This document shows, piece after piece, positions 6,991 to 15,141 of a stretch of 64,000 nt of DNA. Made by a program: the position numbers and the translations under genes. The DNA is from a bacterium (GTDB lineage Bacteria > UBP6 > UBA1177 > JAKLFG01): positions 1 to 64,000 of the forward strand of contig JAKLIW010000015.1 in the NCBI GenBank assembly GCA_022709425.1, given 5' to 3'. The notes below the pieces were generated by a model. It did no database searches. It was not told the origin of the DNA and saw only the letters and a list, made by a program, of their open reading frames with translations. The first letter of the stretch is position 1, and each line of letters opens with the position of its first letter.

Positions 6991-8466
6991 TCAGATGACG
7001 ATGCTACACCCGCCGGAGGTATCGTCGGCGGGCACAGCATCGTCGTTTACGGGGGGATCATCATCGGTGACGGTATCGTCGTCGTTCGGTTCTTCGACCA
7101 CGGCATGGTCGTAGAGGGTGAGCGACGGGTCGCCGAAATAGTTGAGCATCAGTTTGTGGTCGATGACGCGGAAGACCGTCTCGTCGCCCAGTTCGTCGCG
7201 GATGTCGGCGAAGACGCGCCCTGCATAGCCGCCGTCGAGCATGCGGTCGAAGAAGAGGACCGCGCTGTTGTCCTCGCCGAAGGTCGTCGCGTCGAGCGGC
7301 GCATCCTGATCGAGCCACTTCATCGCCGAAGGATCGGTGACGCTCGACGAACTGATGACGCCGACCGCCGCGCCGTCGGCCATGAACCGGTAGGTTATCG
7401 ATCCGGGGTCGCTCACGAAACCGACGAGGCACGATATCGCGACCACGAACGACGGCTTCCCCGATGCGATGTCGGCGCCGTTGGTTGAGTCGATGAGTGG
7501 CGGGCTGTCGACCTCGTCGTTCTCGCCCTGTTCGTTGCCGTTGGTGTCCTCGCGCCAGACGGTCCGCACCACGCCGGTCGGCATCCCGTGGCCGCCCCAG
7601 AGCACCATACCGTAGCCTTTCTCCCATTCGCTGACGAGATTCTCCTGCGTCAGCGGGATCTCGTAGTCGAACTGCGTCGGATAGTGCCCCTCCGCCTCGT
7701 ACAGCCGGGTGTAGGTGACGCCGGGATGGTCGGGCAGGATGTTGTGGATGAACCATTCGGCCGTTTCGGCCGTCTCCTTGTTCTCGTGCATCGTCTGGAA
7801 GACCTTGTAGCCGTCGAACCAGATGAACGAGAGCGGGAACAGCATCTTTTTGCGGTAGGCGGTCGCCTCTTCCGACGTCTGCATATACCCGACGATGTGG
7901 CCCAGCAGTTCGTCGAGTTCGTCCAGATCGCCGAAATAGACCGGGATGCGGCCTACCGCGAGTTCAGAGCCGAAGTCGATGCCGCCGTCGCCCATGTCGA
8001 CCGGCAGTTGCGCGAGGACGCCGTCGCCGTTGAGATCCCACGAGCCCGACAGGTCGCCGTAGTAGAGGTCGGTCGGTATCTTCACGCAGGAATAACCGGT
8101 GTCGGCGCACGGGTCGCTCACCCCGTCGCCCTGCGGCTGGCCGAGCACCATCGGCACATCGCCCAGTTTCGGCGACGGGTCGCCGATGAGCAGGACGAAA
8201 TCGTACCCGGCGCGGTTGGCGACGAGCCAGTCGCGTATCTTGGCGGCGCGCGCCGCTCCCTTGTCGCCCACCCCGCCGTAGTCGCTCTCGGTGACGACGC
8301 GGACGGTGAAGCCGCGCTTCTCCTTTTCGGCGATGAGGTCACCCAGCACCGCCGAGCCGTTCTTGATATAGTCGGTCGTCACGATAAAAAGCCCCTTGTC
8401 GGGCTCCACCGCGGTGAGCGGCAGCGCCAAAAGAAGCGCCGCGAGTAGCATGATCATCCGTTCCAT
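6991..8466 (-). CDS. secreted C25 (gingipain-like) cysteine protease with C-terminal Cys tag
   Basis: 491 residues. The start at 8466 (signal peptide 'MERMIMLLAALLLALPLTA') is supported by GAGGGAGGG just upstream. The C25 catalytic pair is visible: His in 'VLWGGHG' (about residue 292) and Cys in 'VVAISCLVG' (about 345). The family-typical 'LMLNYFGDPSLTLYD' closes the domain. An Asp-rich linker and the terminal 'DDTSGGCSIVI' follow, matching the end of the trypsin-like protease downstream. In Bacteroidota, C25 proteases reach the surface by type IX secretion with a C-terminal domain; no such domain is seen here. The gene begins 11 nt after the lipoprotein gene ending at 8478, so the two form an operon. 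Confidence 0.85.
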   Translation of the reverse strand: MERMIMLLAALLLALPLTAVEPDKGLFIVTTDYIKNGSAVLGDLIAEKEKRGFTVRVVTESDYGGVGDKGAARAAKIRDWLVANRAGYDFVLLIGDPSPKLGDVPMVLGQPQGDGVSDPCADTGYSCVKIPTDLYYGDLSGSWDLNGDGVLAQLPVDMGDGGIDFGSELAVGRIPVYFGDLDELDELLGHIVGYMQTSEEATAYRKKMLFPLSFIWFDGYKVFQTMHENKETAETAEWFIHNILPDHPGVTYTRLYEAEGHYPTQFDYEIPLTQENLVSEWEKGYGMVLWGGHGMPTGVVRTVWREDTNGNEQGENDEVDSPPLIDSTNGADIASGKPSFVVAISCLVGFVSDPGSITYRFMADGAAVGVISSSSVTDPSAMKWLDQDAPLDATTFGEDNSAVLFFDRMLDGGYAGRVFADIRDELGDETVFRVIDHKLMLNYFGDPSLTLYDHAVVEEPNDDDTVTDDDPPVNDDAVPADDTSGGCSIVI

Positions 8467-8477
8467 GACACCCTCCC

Positions 8478-9998
8478 TCACGGTTCGACCGCATCGAAGG
8501 CCGAGCATTCGATCACGGTCGTGTAGTTCTCGTTGCAACCGCACAGTTTGTCGGGGCTGTCGACCTCGAAGACCTGCATCAGGTAGGCCTCGTCGGTGGT
8601 GAGCGTGACATTGGCCGCCGACTGTATCTCCTCGCCCACCGCGAAGGCGGTGTTGCCCCCGATGCAGTAGAGTATCGCCGATGTCGCCGGGAGCGGCGCG
8701 AGCACCGCGGTCGGGCAGACCTTCTGGTAGGTGACGCTGCTCACCTGCTTTTCCTCCACCGCAAAGAGTTGCACGAAGGCCTTTTCGCCGTCGCCGATAC
8801 CCGAGAAAAGGCAGGAGGCGTCGCCCGATTCCTTTGCGTCAAGGAGCGTCTGCTTGTCGACGATGGCGGCAAAGTAATTGTACTTGTAATGGTTCTGGCC
8901 GCTGATCATCTCGACCCCGCCGAGCGATTCGACCGCGACCAGTTCCTGTCCGGCCGCGCCGAGCGAGGTGGTGGCGATGGCGGTGTAGTCGCTCACCGGC
9001 ACCTCGGCCCCGGCAATCTTCACGGTGAAAGTGCCGTATCCGGCGGTGTTCTGCTGCGCCCCCGCTTCATTGATCACTCCCTTGAAGGTATAGGTCGCGC
9101 TCGTGTCACCCACCCCGGCGAGAAAACCCTCCGGCAGGTCGCAGTCGAGTTTCGTCACATCCTTCACCAACTCCTCTTCGTACTGCGCCTTGGTGATGGT
9201 CGTGTCGTTAAGCCGGAAGGTGCACCACTGCCCTTCGTACTCCTCGTAACCGGTCAGTTTCTCCGGGTCGAAGTCGGTGGTCAGCGCGATATTGCCCCAC
9301 GCGAGGATGTTCTCGCCCGGTGTGAAGTCGGTGTTGTTGGCGAAATTCACGAACAGCCGCGACTCGTCCGGTTTGTCGAGCACCGCGATCATACAACGAC
9401 GCCACACGATGCTGTTGTCGGCACGGTTGAGATAGGTGGTGTGCAACAGATTGGTCCGCGCTGCAAGCGTCTCGGCGGTCGCCTCGGGCATTTTCTCCTT
9501 CTTGATGTTCTCGAGATTCGTCACCGGCATCCCGATGATGATCGTGTAATAGAGCACATAGCTTCCCTCCTGCTTGAGGTCGCCGTGCGCGCCGAAGATG
9601 AGATGCTCGGTCCCCGCCAGCTCGCCGTACTGTTCCTCATCGGGATAGAGGAGCCGGTAGGCGGTCGGATAATCGTTCATCGCGATGTTTATGTCGCCGA
9701 TCTTGAGCGTCAGGTCCATCACCCCCTTGGTATCGGTCTGCGCCATAGTGTCTTCGTAGGTGTTGATGAGCCCCTTGAACTCGAACAGCACGTTGCGTTC
9801 GGGGGTGTTGAAATCGTCACCCGGTTTGGTAGGCATCGCCGTATCGGCATCGGGCGTCGCCGTATCCTCGTCGAGCGTCGTCGTGTCGCCGTCGGCCGGC
9901 GCCGCGTTGTCTGTCGCCGCGGCCGGATCATCGCCGCATCCCGCACAGAACAGGAGCGCCGTCAGCGCTCCGGTCATCATCCACTGTTTTCTTTTCAT
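8478..9998 (-). CDS. Asp/Thr-linker lipoprotein of unknown function
   Basis: 506 residues starting at 9998, chosen because GGAGG lies five bases upstream; other in-frame ATGs lie further up. The signal peptide ends in the lipobox 'LLFCAGCGDD' (Cys about 21). An Asp/Thr/Pro-rich linker (to about residue 60) leads to a globular region with repeated phrases such as 'FEFKGLINTYEDT' and 'YTFKGVINEAGAQ', suggesting two related domains. I do not recognise the family. It is first in an operon with the C25 protease and lies next to a TetR-type operator, so its level is probably controlled with the protease. Confidence 0.75.
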   Translation of the reverse strand: MKRKQWMMTGALTALLFCAGCGDDPAAATDNAAPADGDTTTLDEDTATPDADTAMPTKPGDDFNTPERNVLFEFKGLINTYEDTMAQTDTKGVMDLTLKIGDINIAMNDYPTAYRLLYPDEEQYGELAGTEHLIFGAHGDLKQEGSYVLYYTIIIGMPVTNLENIKKEKMPEATAETLAARTNLLHTTYLNRADNSIVWRRCMIAVLDKPDESRLFVNFANNTDFTPGENILAWGNIALTTDFDPEKLTGYEEYEGQWCTFRLNDTTITKAQYEEELVKDVTKLDCDLPEGFLAGVGDTSATYTFKGVINEAGAQQNTAGYGTFTVKIAGAEVPVSDYTAIATTSLGAAGQELVAVESLGGVEMISGQNHYKYNYFAAIVDKQTLLDAKESGDASCLFSGIGDGEKAFVQLFAVEEKQVSSVTYQKVCPTAVLAPLPATSAILYCIGGNTAFAVGEEIQSAANVTLTTDEAYLMQVFEVDSPDKLCGCNENYTTVIECSAFDAVEP

Positions 9999-10030
9999 CA
10001 TCGCCTCCATCACGCGGTCAAAAAACAAAC

Positions 10031-10049
10031 TAACCGAACGGTCGGTCAG
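10031..10049. promoter_or_regulatory. putative TetR operator
   Basis: The core ACCGAACGGTCGGT (10033-10046) is a near-palindrome (ACCGA and TCGGT arms). It resembles operators of TetR regulators, which often contain paired ACCG/CGGT arms. It lies 35 nt upstream of the lipoprotein start (minus strand) and 117 nt upstream of the TetR gene (plus strand), so one site could control both. Confidence 0.55.
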
Positions 10050-10165
10050 TTACATGCAAGCGGCGTGCGAGACTTTTTTCTTAATTGATATTAAATGGTT
10101 GCAAAGGGAGCAAAAACTTTACATCGGCAACCATCGTGGCATACTACCGGCTGGTGGACCGAAGG

Positions 10166-10798
10166 ATGATGAAAAAAACAGTCGTGACCATGCGGCCCGA
10201 CGGCCGTAAAGAGAAGGGACGAAAAGTACGCGAGCAGATCCTTGTCGCGGCACTTGAATTAGCCGGAGAAAAGGGATCCGACGCCCTCACGGCGCGCAAC
10301 ATCGCCGAGCGGGTCGGTATATCGAAGGCGAATCTGTATCACCATTTCAAGAACATGTCGGAGATCCGGACCGCCGCCTGCATCCATTTCCTCGAGATCT
10401 TGAAGCCACCCTCCTTCGAGGCACCTTATACCGATCCGCGACAGTTCCTCTCCGATCTCCTGATGGGGGTCGCCGATTTCCTCCGGTCGAACAAGAAACT
10501 GAACGCCGGCTACAGCATCATCTTTTCCAACGAGGCGCGCGTCAACCCCGCCTTTCTGCGGACCATCGAGAAGAAGGTCATGGGACGGAAATCCTTCGTA
10601 CGCGAGAAGATAACCGCCATGATGAAACTTCCCGCGAACGACCCGGAGGTCGAACGGATACTGCTCGGACTCGACATGATGCGCGAAGGGGTCATCGTCT
10701 ATATCGCCGACACCAGCATGGACACCGCGCGCTGTCTGGAGGTATGGAACACGACGGTCGATATCCTGCTGGAACGGCTCAAAAAACTGCACCGTTAG
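10166..10798 (+). CDS. TetR/AcrR family transcriptional regulator
   Basis: 210 residues. The N-terminal helix-turn-helix is canonical: 'ILVAALELAGEKGSDALTA' then 'NIAERVGISKANLYHHF' (about residues 25-65). The rest is an all-helical ligand-binding and dimerisation domain with no recognisable ligand signature. The frame is open from 10085, but GAAGG sits next to the ATGs at 10166/10169. It is divergent from the lipoprotein-C25 protease operon, with a palindromic operator between. The likely action is repression of itself and the protease operon; the inducer is unknown. Confidence 0.88.
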   Translation: MMKKTVVTMRPDGRKEKGRKVREQILVAALELAGEKGSDALTARNIAERVGISKANLYHHFKNMSEIRTAACIHFLEILKPPSFEAPYTDPRQFLSDLLMGVADFLRSNKKLNAGYSIIFSNEARVNPAFLRTIEKKVMGRKSFVREKITAMMKLPANDPEVERILLGLDMMREGVIVYIADTSMDTARCLEVWNTTVDILLERLKKLHR

Positions 10799-10816
10799 TT
10801 TTCCGTTTTTTCTCTC

Positions 10817-10844
10817 TTGACTTCATTTTTCAATCTTCTACAAT
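10817..10844 (+). promoter_or_regulatory. sigma70-like promoter for the lipoprotein at 10883
   Basis: TTGACT (10817-10822) and TACAAT (10839-10844) with a 16-bp spacer, 38 nt before the start codon. Confidence 0.55.
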
Positions 10845-10882
10845 CCCATTGAACGATTTTTTCACCTCTAGGGGAGGCATCC

Positions 10883-11836
10883 ATGAAAGGCTTGACGGTG
10901 ATGGTTCTGTGCATCATGGCGCTCTGTATCCTTGTATCCTGCGAGAACGCGACCACCGGACTGAAAACCGACAAAGACGCCACGGCAAACACCGACACGG
11001 CGACCGACAGCGATTCGATCGCGCAGAACGACGACATCCTGAACGATGGCATCCAAAACGACGACCCGCTCTCCGACGATCTCCTGCCCGACGGGGTCAC
11101 CCCTGATGATCCGACGCCCGACGGCCCCCAGAACGACAACCAACAGCCCGACGGCACACTTCCCGATAACCCCCAGAACGACACGGTCGTCACCCCCGAC
11201 GCCGATATACCGGCCGCGACCTGCGACGGGTTCACCTGCGAAGATGTCAACAGCCACTGCGAAGTAGTGGAAAATGAACCGACCTGTCTGTGCGATGAGG
11301 GCTATCACTGGAACACCGGCATCTGCGTCGAGGACACCCTCACCGAGACCGGCACCTTCTCGTTCACCTTCACCGGCCCGGTCAACGCCGAAGGGACCGG
11401 AACGACATCGTTGCAGGGCGGCGAGGGAAGCGTCACCTTTTCACATCTCGGCGCCGATATCACCTACGAAAAGCAGACCATGTTCGGCAGAGACATCTCT
11501 CCTGTCGCTACCACGCAAGGGACCAACATCCTTGTGACTTGGACCTCCGAGTTCTCATTCAGCGGAACCCAATTTTTCTCCTTCCTCATCCCGGCCGACC
11601 AGATCGTCGCCGGCGAACATTCCTTTTCGACGGCAAAAGCGGTCGTCAGCTACGGCGATATGACCTTCTCGGGCGGTAACTTGGCGATAGATTGCGTCCG
11701 GGCGATGTCCAACGACGGCACCTTCACCATCGGGACCGTCACGGCCGGACAGCTCGACATCACCGCGGCGAGCGGCAAGATGTACGATCCCGCCGTGCTC
11801 GGGAGCAACCTTCCTTATCCCATCTGCGAAGAGTAG
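10883..11836 (+). CDS. Asp/Thr-linker lipoprotein with EGF-like motif
   Basis: 317 residues. GGGGAGG precedes the ATG. The signal peptide ends at Cys20 ('LCILVSCEN'). The linker (about 25-110) is built of Asn-Asp-Asp and Pro-Asp steps ('QNDDILNDGIQNDDPLSDD'). An EGF-like six-Cys segment follows ('CDGFTCEDVNSHC', 'CLCDEGYHWNTGIC'), then a beta-rich domain of about 165 residues of unknown type. It is probably exposed on the outer membrane. The HD-GYP gene starts 7 nt after its stop, so the two are likely co-transcribed. Confidence 0.78.
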   Translation: MKGLTVMVLCIMALCILVSCENATTGLKTDKDATANTDTATDSDSIAQNDDILNDGIQNDDPLSDDLLPDGVTPDDPTPDGPQNDNQQPDGTLPDNPQNDTVVTPDADIPAATCDGFTCEDVNSHCEVVENEPTCLCDEGYHWNTGICVEDTLTETGTFSFTFTGPVNAEGTGTTSLQGGEGSVTFSHLGADITYEKQTMFGRDISPVATTQGTNILVTWTSEFSFSGTQFFSFLIPADQIVAGEHSFSTAKAVVSYGDMTFSGGNLAIDCVRAMSNDGTFTIGTVTAGQLDITAASGKMYDPAVLGSNLPYPICEE

Positions 11837-11843
11837 GCCGCGC

Positions 11844-12953
11844 ATGACCGGACATACAGAACACAACATGCTCGAAACGATCCTGCAATACATCGGCAAG
11901 GTCGAAGGGGTCCGCAAGATAGACGCGGCGCTCATTCTTCTCGCCGAGATGGGACGCGATCTGGTCAACGCCGACCGCTGCACGCTCTGGATGTTCGACA
12001 AACAGAAAGAAGAACTCTGGACCAAGGTGGCGCACGGTATCGATCGCATCAGCATGCCGGCCACCACCGGTATCGCCGGGGTCGCGGTACAAAGCGGCGA
12101 TACGGTCATTGTCAACGATCCCTACCGCGACACCCGCTTCAATCAGGAGATAGACCGGCAGACCGGCTACACCACCCGCAGTATCCTCGCGGTACCGATA
12201 AAGAACAGCCGCGGCGAGGTGCTCGGCGTGTTCCAGACCATCAACAAGAAAAGCGCCGCGGGCAAATTCGAAGAGAGCGACATCAAGTTCCTCAAACTCG
12301 CCTCGACCTACGCCGGTGAAGCAATAGACGCCGCGAAACTCAACGAAGAGATAGAGGAGACCCAGCGCGACATCATCTTCGCCCTTGCCGAGGCCGGAGA
12401 AACGCGCTCGAAAGAGACCGGCAACCATGTCAAACGGGTGTCGGAATACTGCAAACTGCTCGCGCTCCGATCCTGCCTGCCTAAACGAGAGGCCGAACTG
12501 CTGAAACTCGCCGCGCCGATGCACGACATCGGCAAGATAGCGATACCCGACGCGGTGCTCCTCAAGCCCGGACGGCTCGATCCGGCCGAATTCGACATCA
12601 TGAAGACCCACGCCGAGAACGGCTACGCGATACTGAAGAACTCGGCGCGTCCCATACTGAAAGCGGCGGCGACGGTAGCCCGCGAACACCATGAACGGTA
12701 CGACGGCAAAGGCTATCCGCGCGGACTCAAAGGCGAGGACATCCATATCTTCGGCCGCATCTGCGCCATCGCCGATGTCTTTGACGCCCTCGGCAGCGAC
12801 CGGGTCTACAAGAAGGCGTGGCCGCTGGAAAAGATAGTCGAGGAATTCAAGGCACAGAGCGGCGCCCAGTTCGATCCGAAACTGATGGAGACCTTCCTCA
12901 CCCACATCGACGAATTCGTCGCCATCCGCGAACAGTTCAGGGATGAGATGTAG
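11844..12953 (+). CDS. GAF and HD-GYP domain c-di-GMP phosphodiesterase-like protein
   Basis: 369 residues. The GAF sensor domain occupies about 15-165 ('ADRCTLWMFDKQKEELW', 'ILAVPIKNSRGEVLGV'). The C-terminal HD-GYP domain holds 'HDIGKIAIPD' (about 227) and 'GKGYPRGLKG' (about 290). HD-GYP proteins of the RpfG class hydrolyse c-di-GMP through a metal centre. No membrane segment is present, so it is a cytosolic sensor of a small ligand or redox state. A GGDEF protein is encoded at 34781. The gene ends in a probable terminator. Confidence 0.9.
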   Translation: MTGHTEHNMLETILQYIGKVEGVRKIDAALILLAEMGRDLVNADRCTLWMFDKQKEELWTKVAHGIDRISMPATTGIAGVAVQSGDTVIVNDPYRDTRFNQEIDRQTGYTTRSILAVPIKNSRGEVLGVFQTINKKSAAGKFEESDIKFLKLASTYAGEAIDAAKLNEEIEETQRDIIFALAEAGETRSKETGNHVKRVSEYCKLLALRSCLPKREAELLKLAAPMHDIGKIAIPDAVLLKPGRLDPAEFDIMKTHAENGYAILKNSARPILKAAATVAREHHERYDGKGYPRGLKGEDIHIFGRICAIADVFDALGSDRVYKKAWPLEKIVEEFKAQSGAQFDPKLMETFLTHIDEFVAIREQFRDEM

Positions 12954-12984
12954 GCGATTCCGCGTCGGCTACTCATATTTTTTT
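12950..12984 (+). terminator. probable intrinsic terminator after the HD-GYP gene
   Basis: GTAG-G-CGA (12950-12957) pairs with TCG-G-CTAC (12965-12972) around one G-G mismatch and is followed by a T-run at 12978-12984. The T-run abuts the -35 box of the next gene. Confidence 0.45.
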
Positions 12985-13011
12985 GACAAAGGCGTTTTTG
13001 CCGCATAGATT
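12983..13011 (+). promoter_or_regulatory. strong sigma70-like promoter of the aminotransferase gene
   Basis: A perfect TTGACA (12983-12988) and TAGATT (13006-13011) with the optimal 17-bp spacer. Confidence 0.65.
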
Positions 13012-13064
13012 TTCCTTAACAGGGTCCCTACCCGCCTCATTGTTTTAATTTTTGGGAGATAGTC

Positions 13065-14282
13065 ATGATCAAAGACCTTCAAGGCATCCTTTCTCGCAGC
13101 GCCAAGAGCGCCAAGAAGTCGGTCATCCGCGAACTGCTGAAACTGACCCAGCGTCCCGAGATCATCTCGTTCGCCGGCGGGCTCCCCGCCCCCGAATCGT
13201 TCCCGCTCGACATCCTTTCCGATCTCTCGACCGAGGTACTCAAGAAGGACGGCGTCGCGGCGTGCCAGTACAGCACCACCGAGGGCGACAACGGCCTGCG
13301 CAAGGCGCTCATCGAGAAATACCGCCGCGACGAGGGACTGGAACTGGCGATGGAGAACATCATCATCACCACCTCCTCCCAGCAGGCGCTCGATTTCCTC
13401 GGCCGCGTGTTCATCGACCCGGGCGACGCGGTCATCTGCGGTCTGCCCACCTATCTCGGCGGCCTGCAGGCGTTCAACGCCTACGGCGCCCAGATGCACG
13501 GCGTCAAGCTCGACGAACAGGGAATGCGCCCCGATCATCTGAAGGCGAAACTCGAAGAGCTCAAAAAGGCGGGCAGGAAGCCGAAGTTCATCTACACCAT
13601 CCCCGATTTCCAGAACCCGGCCGGTATCACCATGCCCGAATCGCGCCGCAAGGAGATACTCGCCGTCGCCCATGAGTACGATGTGCTCGTGGTCGAGGAC
13701 AGCCCCTACCGCGAACTGCGCTTCGAGGGAAAGAACCCCAAGATGATCTACCAGCTCGACGGCACCGAACAGGTGCTCGTCCTCGGCACCTTCTCAAAGA
13801 TCTTCGTTCCTGGCTTCCGCATCGGCTGGATCGTCGGCAACAAGGATATCCTCGACAAATTCGTCACCGTCAAGCAGTCGGCCGACCTGTGCACCTCGTC
13901 GTTCGTCCAGAAGATAGCGGCGCTCTACCTCTCTCAGGGCCACTTCGAGAAGAACCTTCAGCGGGTCATCGCGATGTACCGCGAAAAACGCGACGCGATG
14001 CTCGAAGCGCTGGAAAAATACATGCCCAAGGGGGTCTCGTGGACCCATCCCGAGGGGGGCCTGTTCCTCTTCGTTAGCCTTCCCGAGGGGATGGACGCCG
14101 AAAAACTGTTCCCCAAGGCGATAGAGAAGAATGTCGCCTATGTGCTGGGGAGCGTCTTCCACTGCGACGGATCGGGACGCAACACCATGCGGCTCAACTT
14201 CTCGTTCGCCTCGAAGGAGAAGAATGCCGAAGGTATCCGCCGCCTCGCCGAGGTGATAAAAGAGGAGATGGGAACAAAGTAG
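13065..14282 (+). CDS. PLP-dependent aminotransferase, LysN/2-aminoadipate aminotransferase-like
   Basis: 405 residues, fold type I class I/II aminotransferase. Visible landmarks are 'SFAGGLPAPESFP' near the N-terminus, 'SSQQALDFLGRVFIDPGD', 'YTIPDFQNPAG', 'VVEDSPYRELRF' and the Schiff-base Lys in 'GTFSKIFVPGFRIGW' (about 245). This pattern fits the LysN/Aro8/MocR-like group acting on aminoadipate, aromatic or branched amino acids; the exact substrate is not decidable. GGGAG precedes the ATG. It has its own strong promoter and is convergent with the zinc-ribbon gene (3 nt between stops). Confidence 0.9.
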   Translation: MIKDLQGILSRSAKSAKKSVIRELLKLTQRPEIISFAGGLPAPESFPLDILSDLSTEVLKKDGVAACQYSTTEGDNGLRKALIEKYRRDEGLELAMENIIITTSSQQALDFLGRVFIDPGDAVICGLPTYLGGLQAFNAYGAQMHGVKLDEQGMRPDHLKAKLEELKKAGRKPKFIYTIPDFQNPAGITMPESRRKEILAVAHEYDVLVVEDSPYRELRFEGKNPKMIYQLDGTEQVLVLGTFSKIFVPGFRIGWIVGNKDILDKFVTVKQSADLCTSSFVQKIAALYLSQGHFEKNLQRVIAMYREKRDAMLEALEKYMPKGVSWTHPEGGLFLFVSLPEGMDAEKLFPKAIEKNVAYVLGSVFHCDGSGRNTMRLNFSFASKEKNAEGIRRLAEVIKEEMGTK

Positions 14283-14285
14283 TCC

Positions 14286-15011
14286 CTACTTCCCTTTCGG
14301 TCCCGGTTCCGGCTTTTTCTCGATATCTTCCATTTGTTTGCTGTGATCCTTGAGCATCTTCTCGAATTTTCCGCTGATACGGAAAGAGGGCTCTTTGACC
14401 GGGGTGAGCAGGCGCGGCTCATCTTTGGTCACCGCCTCAGTGGGCGTTCCTGAGTCCGGCGCGGTTGATTCAGGCTCGACGACGACCGGCGTCTCCGCCG
14501 ACCCGGCGGCCCGCACTATGACCGCCGGCGGCGCCGGTGGTTCGCCGGAAAGAAGGGCCGCGAATATCTGCGGCTCCAGCCACCGCATCGCCACCGAAAG
14601 AAGCGCCAAAAGGATCGCAGCAAAGAGTGCGCCGGAGGAAAAGGCCGATCGGCGATGATCGATCCGTCCGTATTCGGTGAGCCGTATCACCGCCTGCGAT
14701 CTTCCCTGCGACGCGGCAGGAGAAGAAGGCTCGGTATCGGCGACCGATTCCGTTTCCCCGACGAGCCGTGGCCGCTCTCCGCCGATCCACTCGTAGCCGC
14801 GGACATGTTCGGCCGGTCCGTCGGCGATCACCTGCCATGTCGTTATCGATATCTTGAGCGTACGGCCACAGCCGGCGCAGTCGAGCAGGACCGCCTCGCC
14901 GTCGGTCATCTGATGTTTTTTGAGGCTGATCCCTTCCCGGTATTTCTCGAAGGTCTCCTTCGCGATACGAAAGGTGTAGCGGCAACCGGGACAGGTAATG
15001 GTCTGTTCCAT
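14286..15011 (-). CDS. zinc-ribbon single-pass membrane protein
   Basis: 241 residues. The N-terminal 'CPGCRYTFRI' (Cys7, Cys10) and 'CAGCGRTLKI' (Cys45, Cys48) form a two-knuckle zinc ribbon of the MJ0042-like kind. A hydrophobic segment follows near 125-145 ('ALFAAILLALLSVAM'), then a Pro/Glu-rich tail and a short charged end. The likely topology is a cytoplasmic ribbon and an external tail. No enzymatic motif is visible; an envelope or motility scaffold role is only a guess. GAGAGGGGG lies upstream of the ATG. The next plus-strand gene also encodes a zinc ribbon with membrane helices. Confidence 0.7.
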   Translation of the reverse strand: MEQTITCPGCRYTFRIAKETFEKYREGISLKKHQMTDGEAVLLDCAGCGRTLKISITTWQVIADGPAEHVRGYEWIGGERPRLVGETESVADTEPSSPAASQGRSQAVIRLTEYGRIDHRRSAFSSGALFAAILLALLSVAMRWLEPQIFAALLSGEPPAPPAVIVRAAGSAETPVVVEPESTAPDSGTPTEAVTKDEPRLLTPVKEPSFRISGKFEKMLKDHSKQMEDIEKKPEPGPKGK

Positions 15012-15141
15012 GCGATCCCCCTCTCACGGACGGATGATTATAACGGCACGGCGTTTGATTTGCAACTCTTTAGCAGCGCGATAAAAATTGCGCTCCGCAC
15101 GGGACGATGCTACACTCACAGCGGTCTTTGACGGGTGGGAC

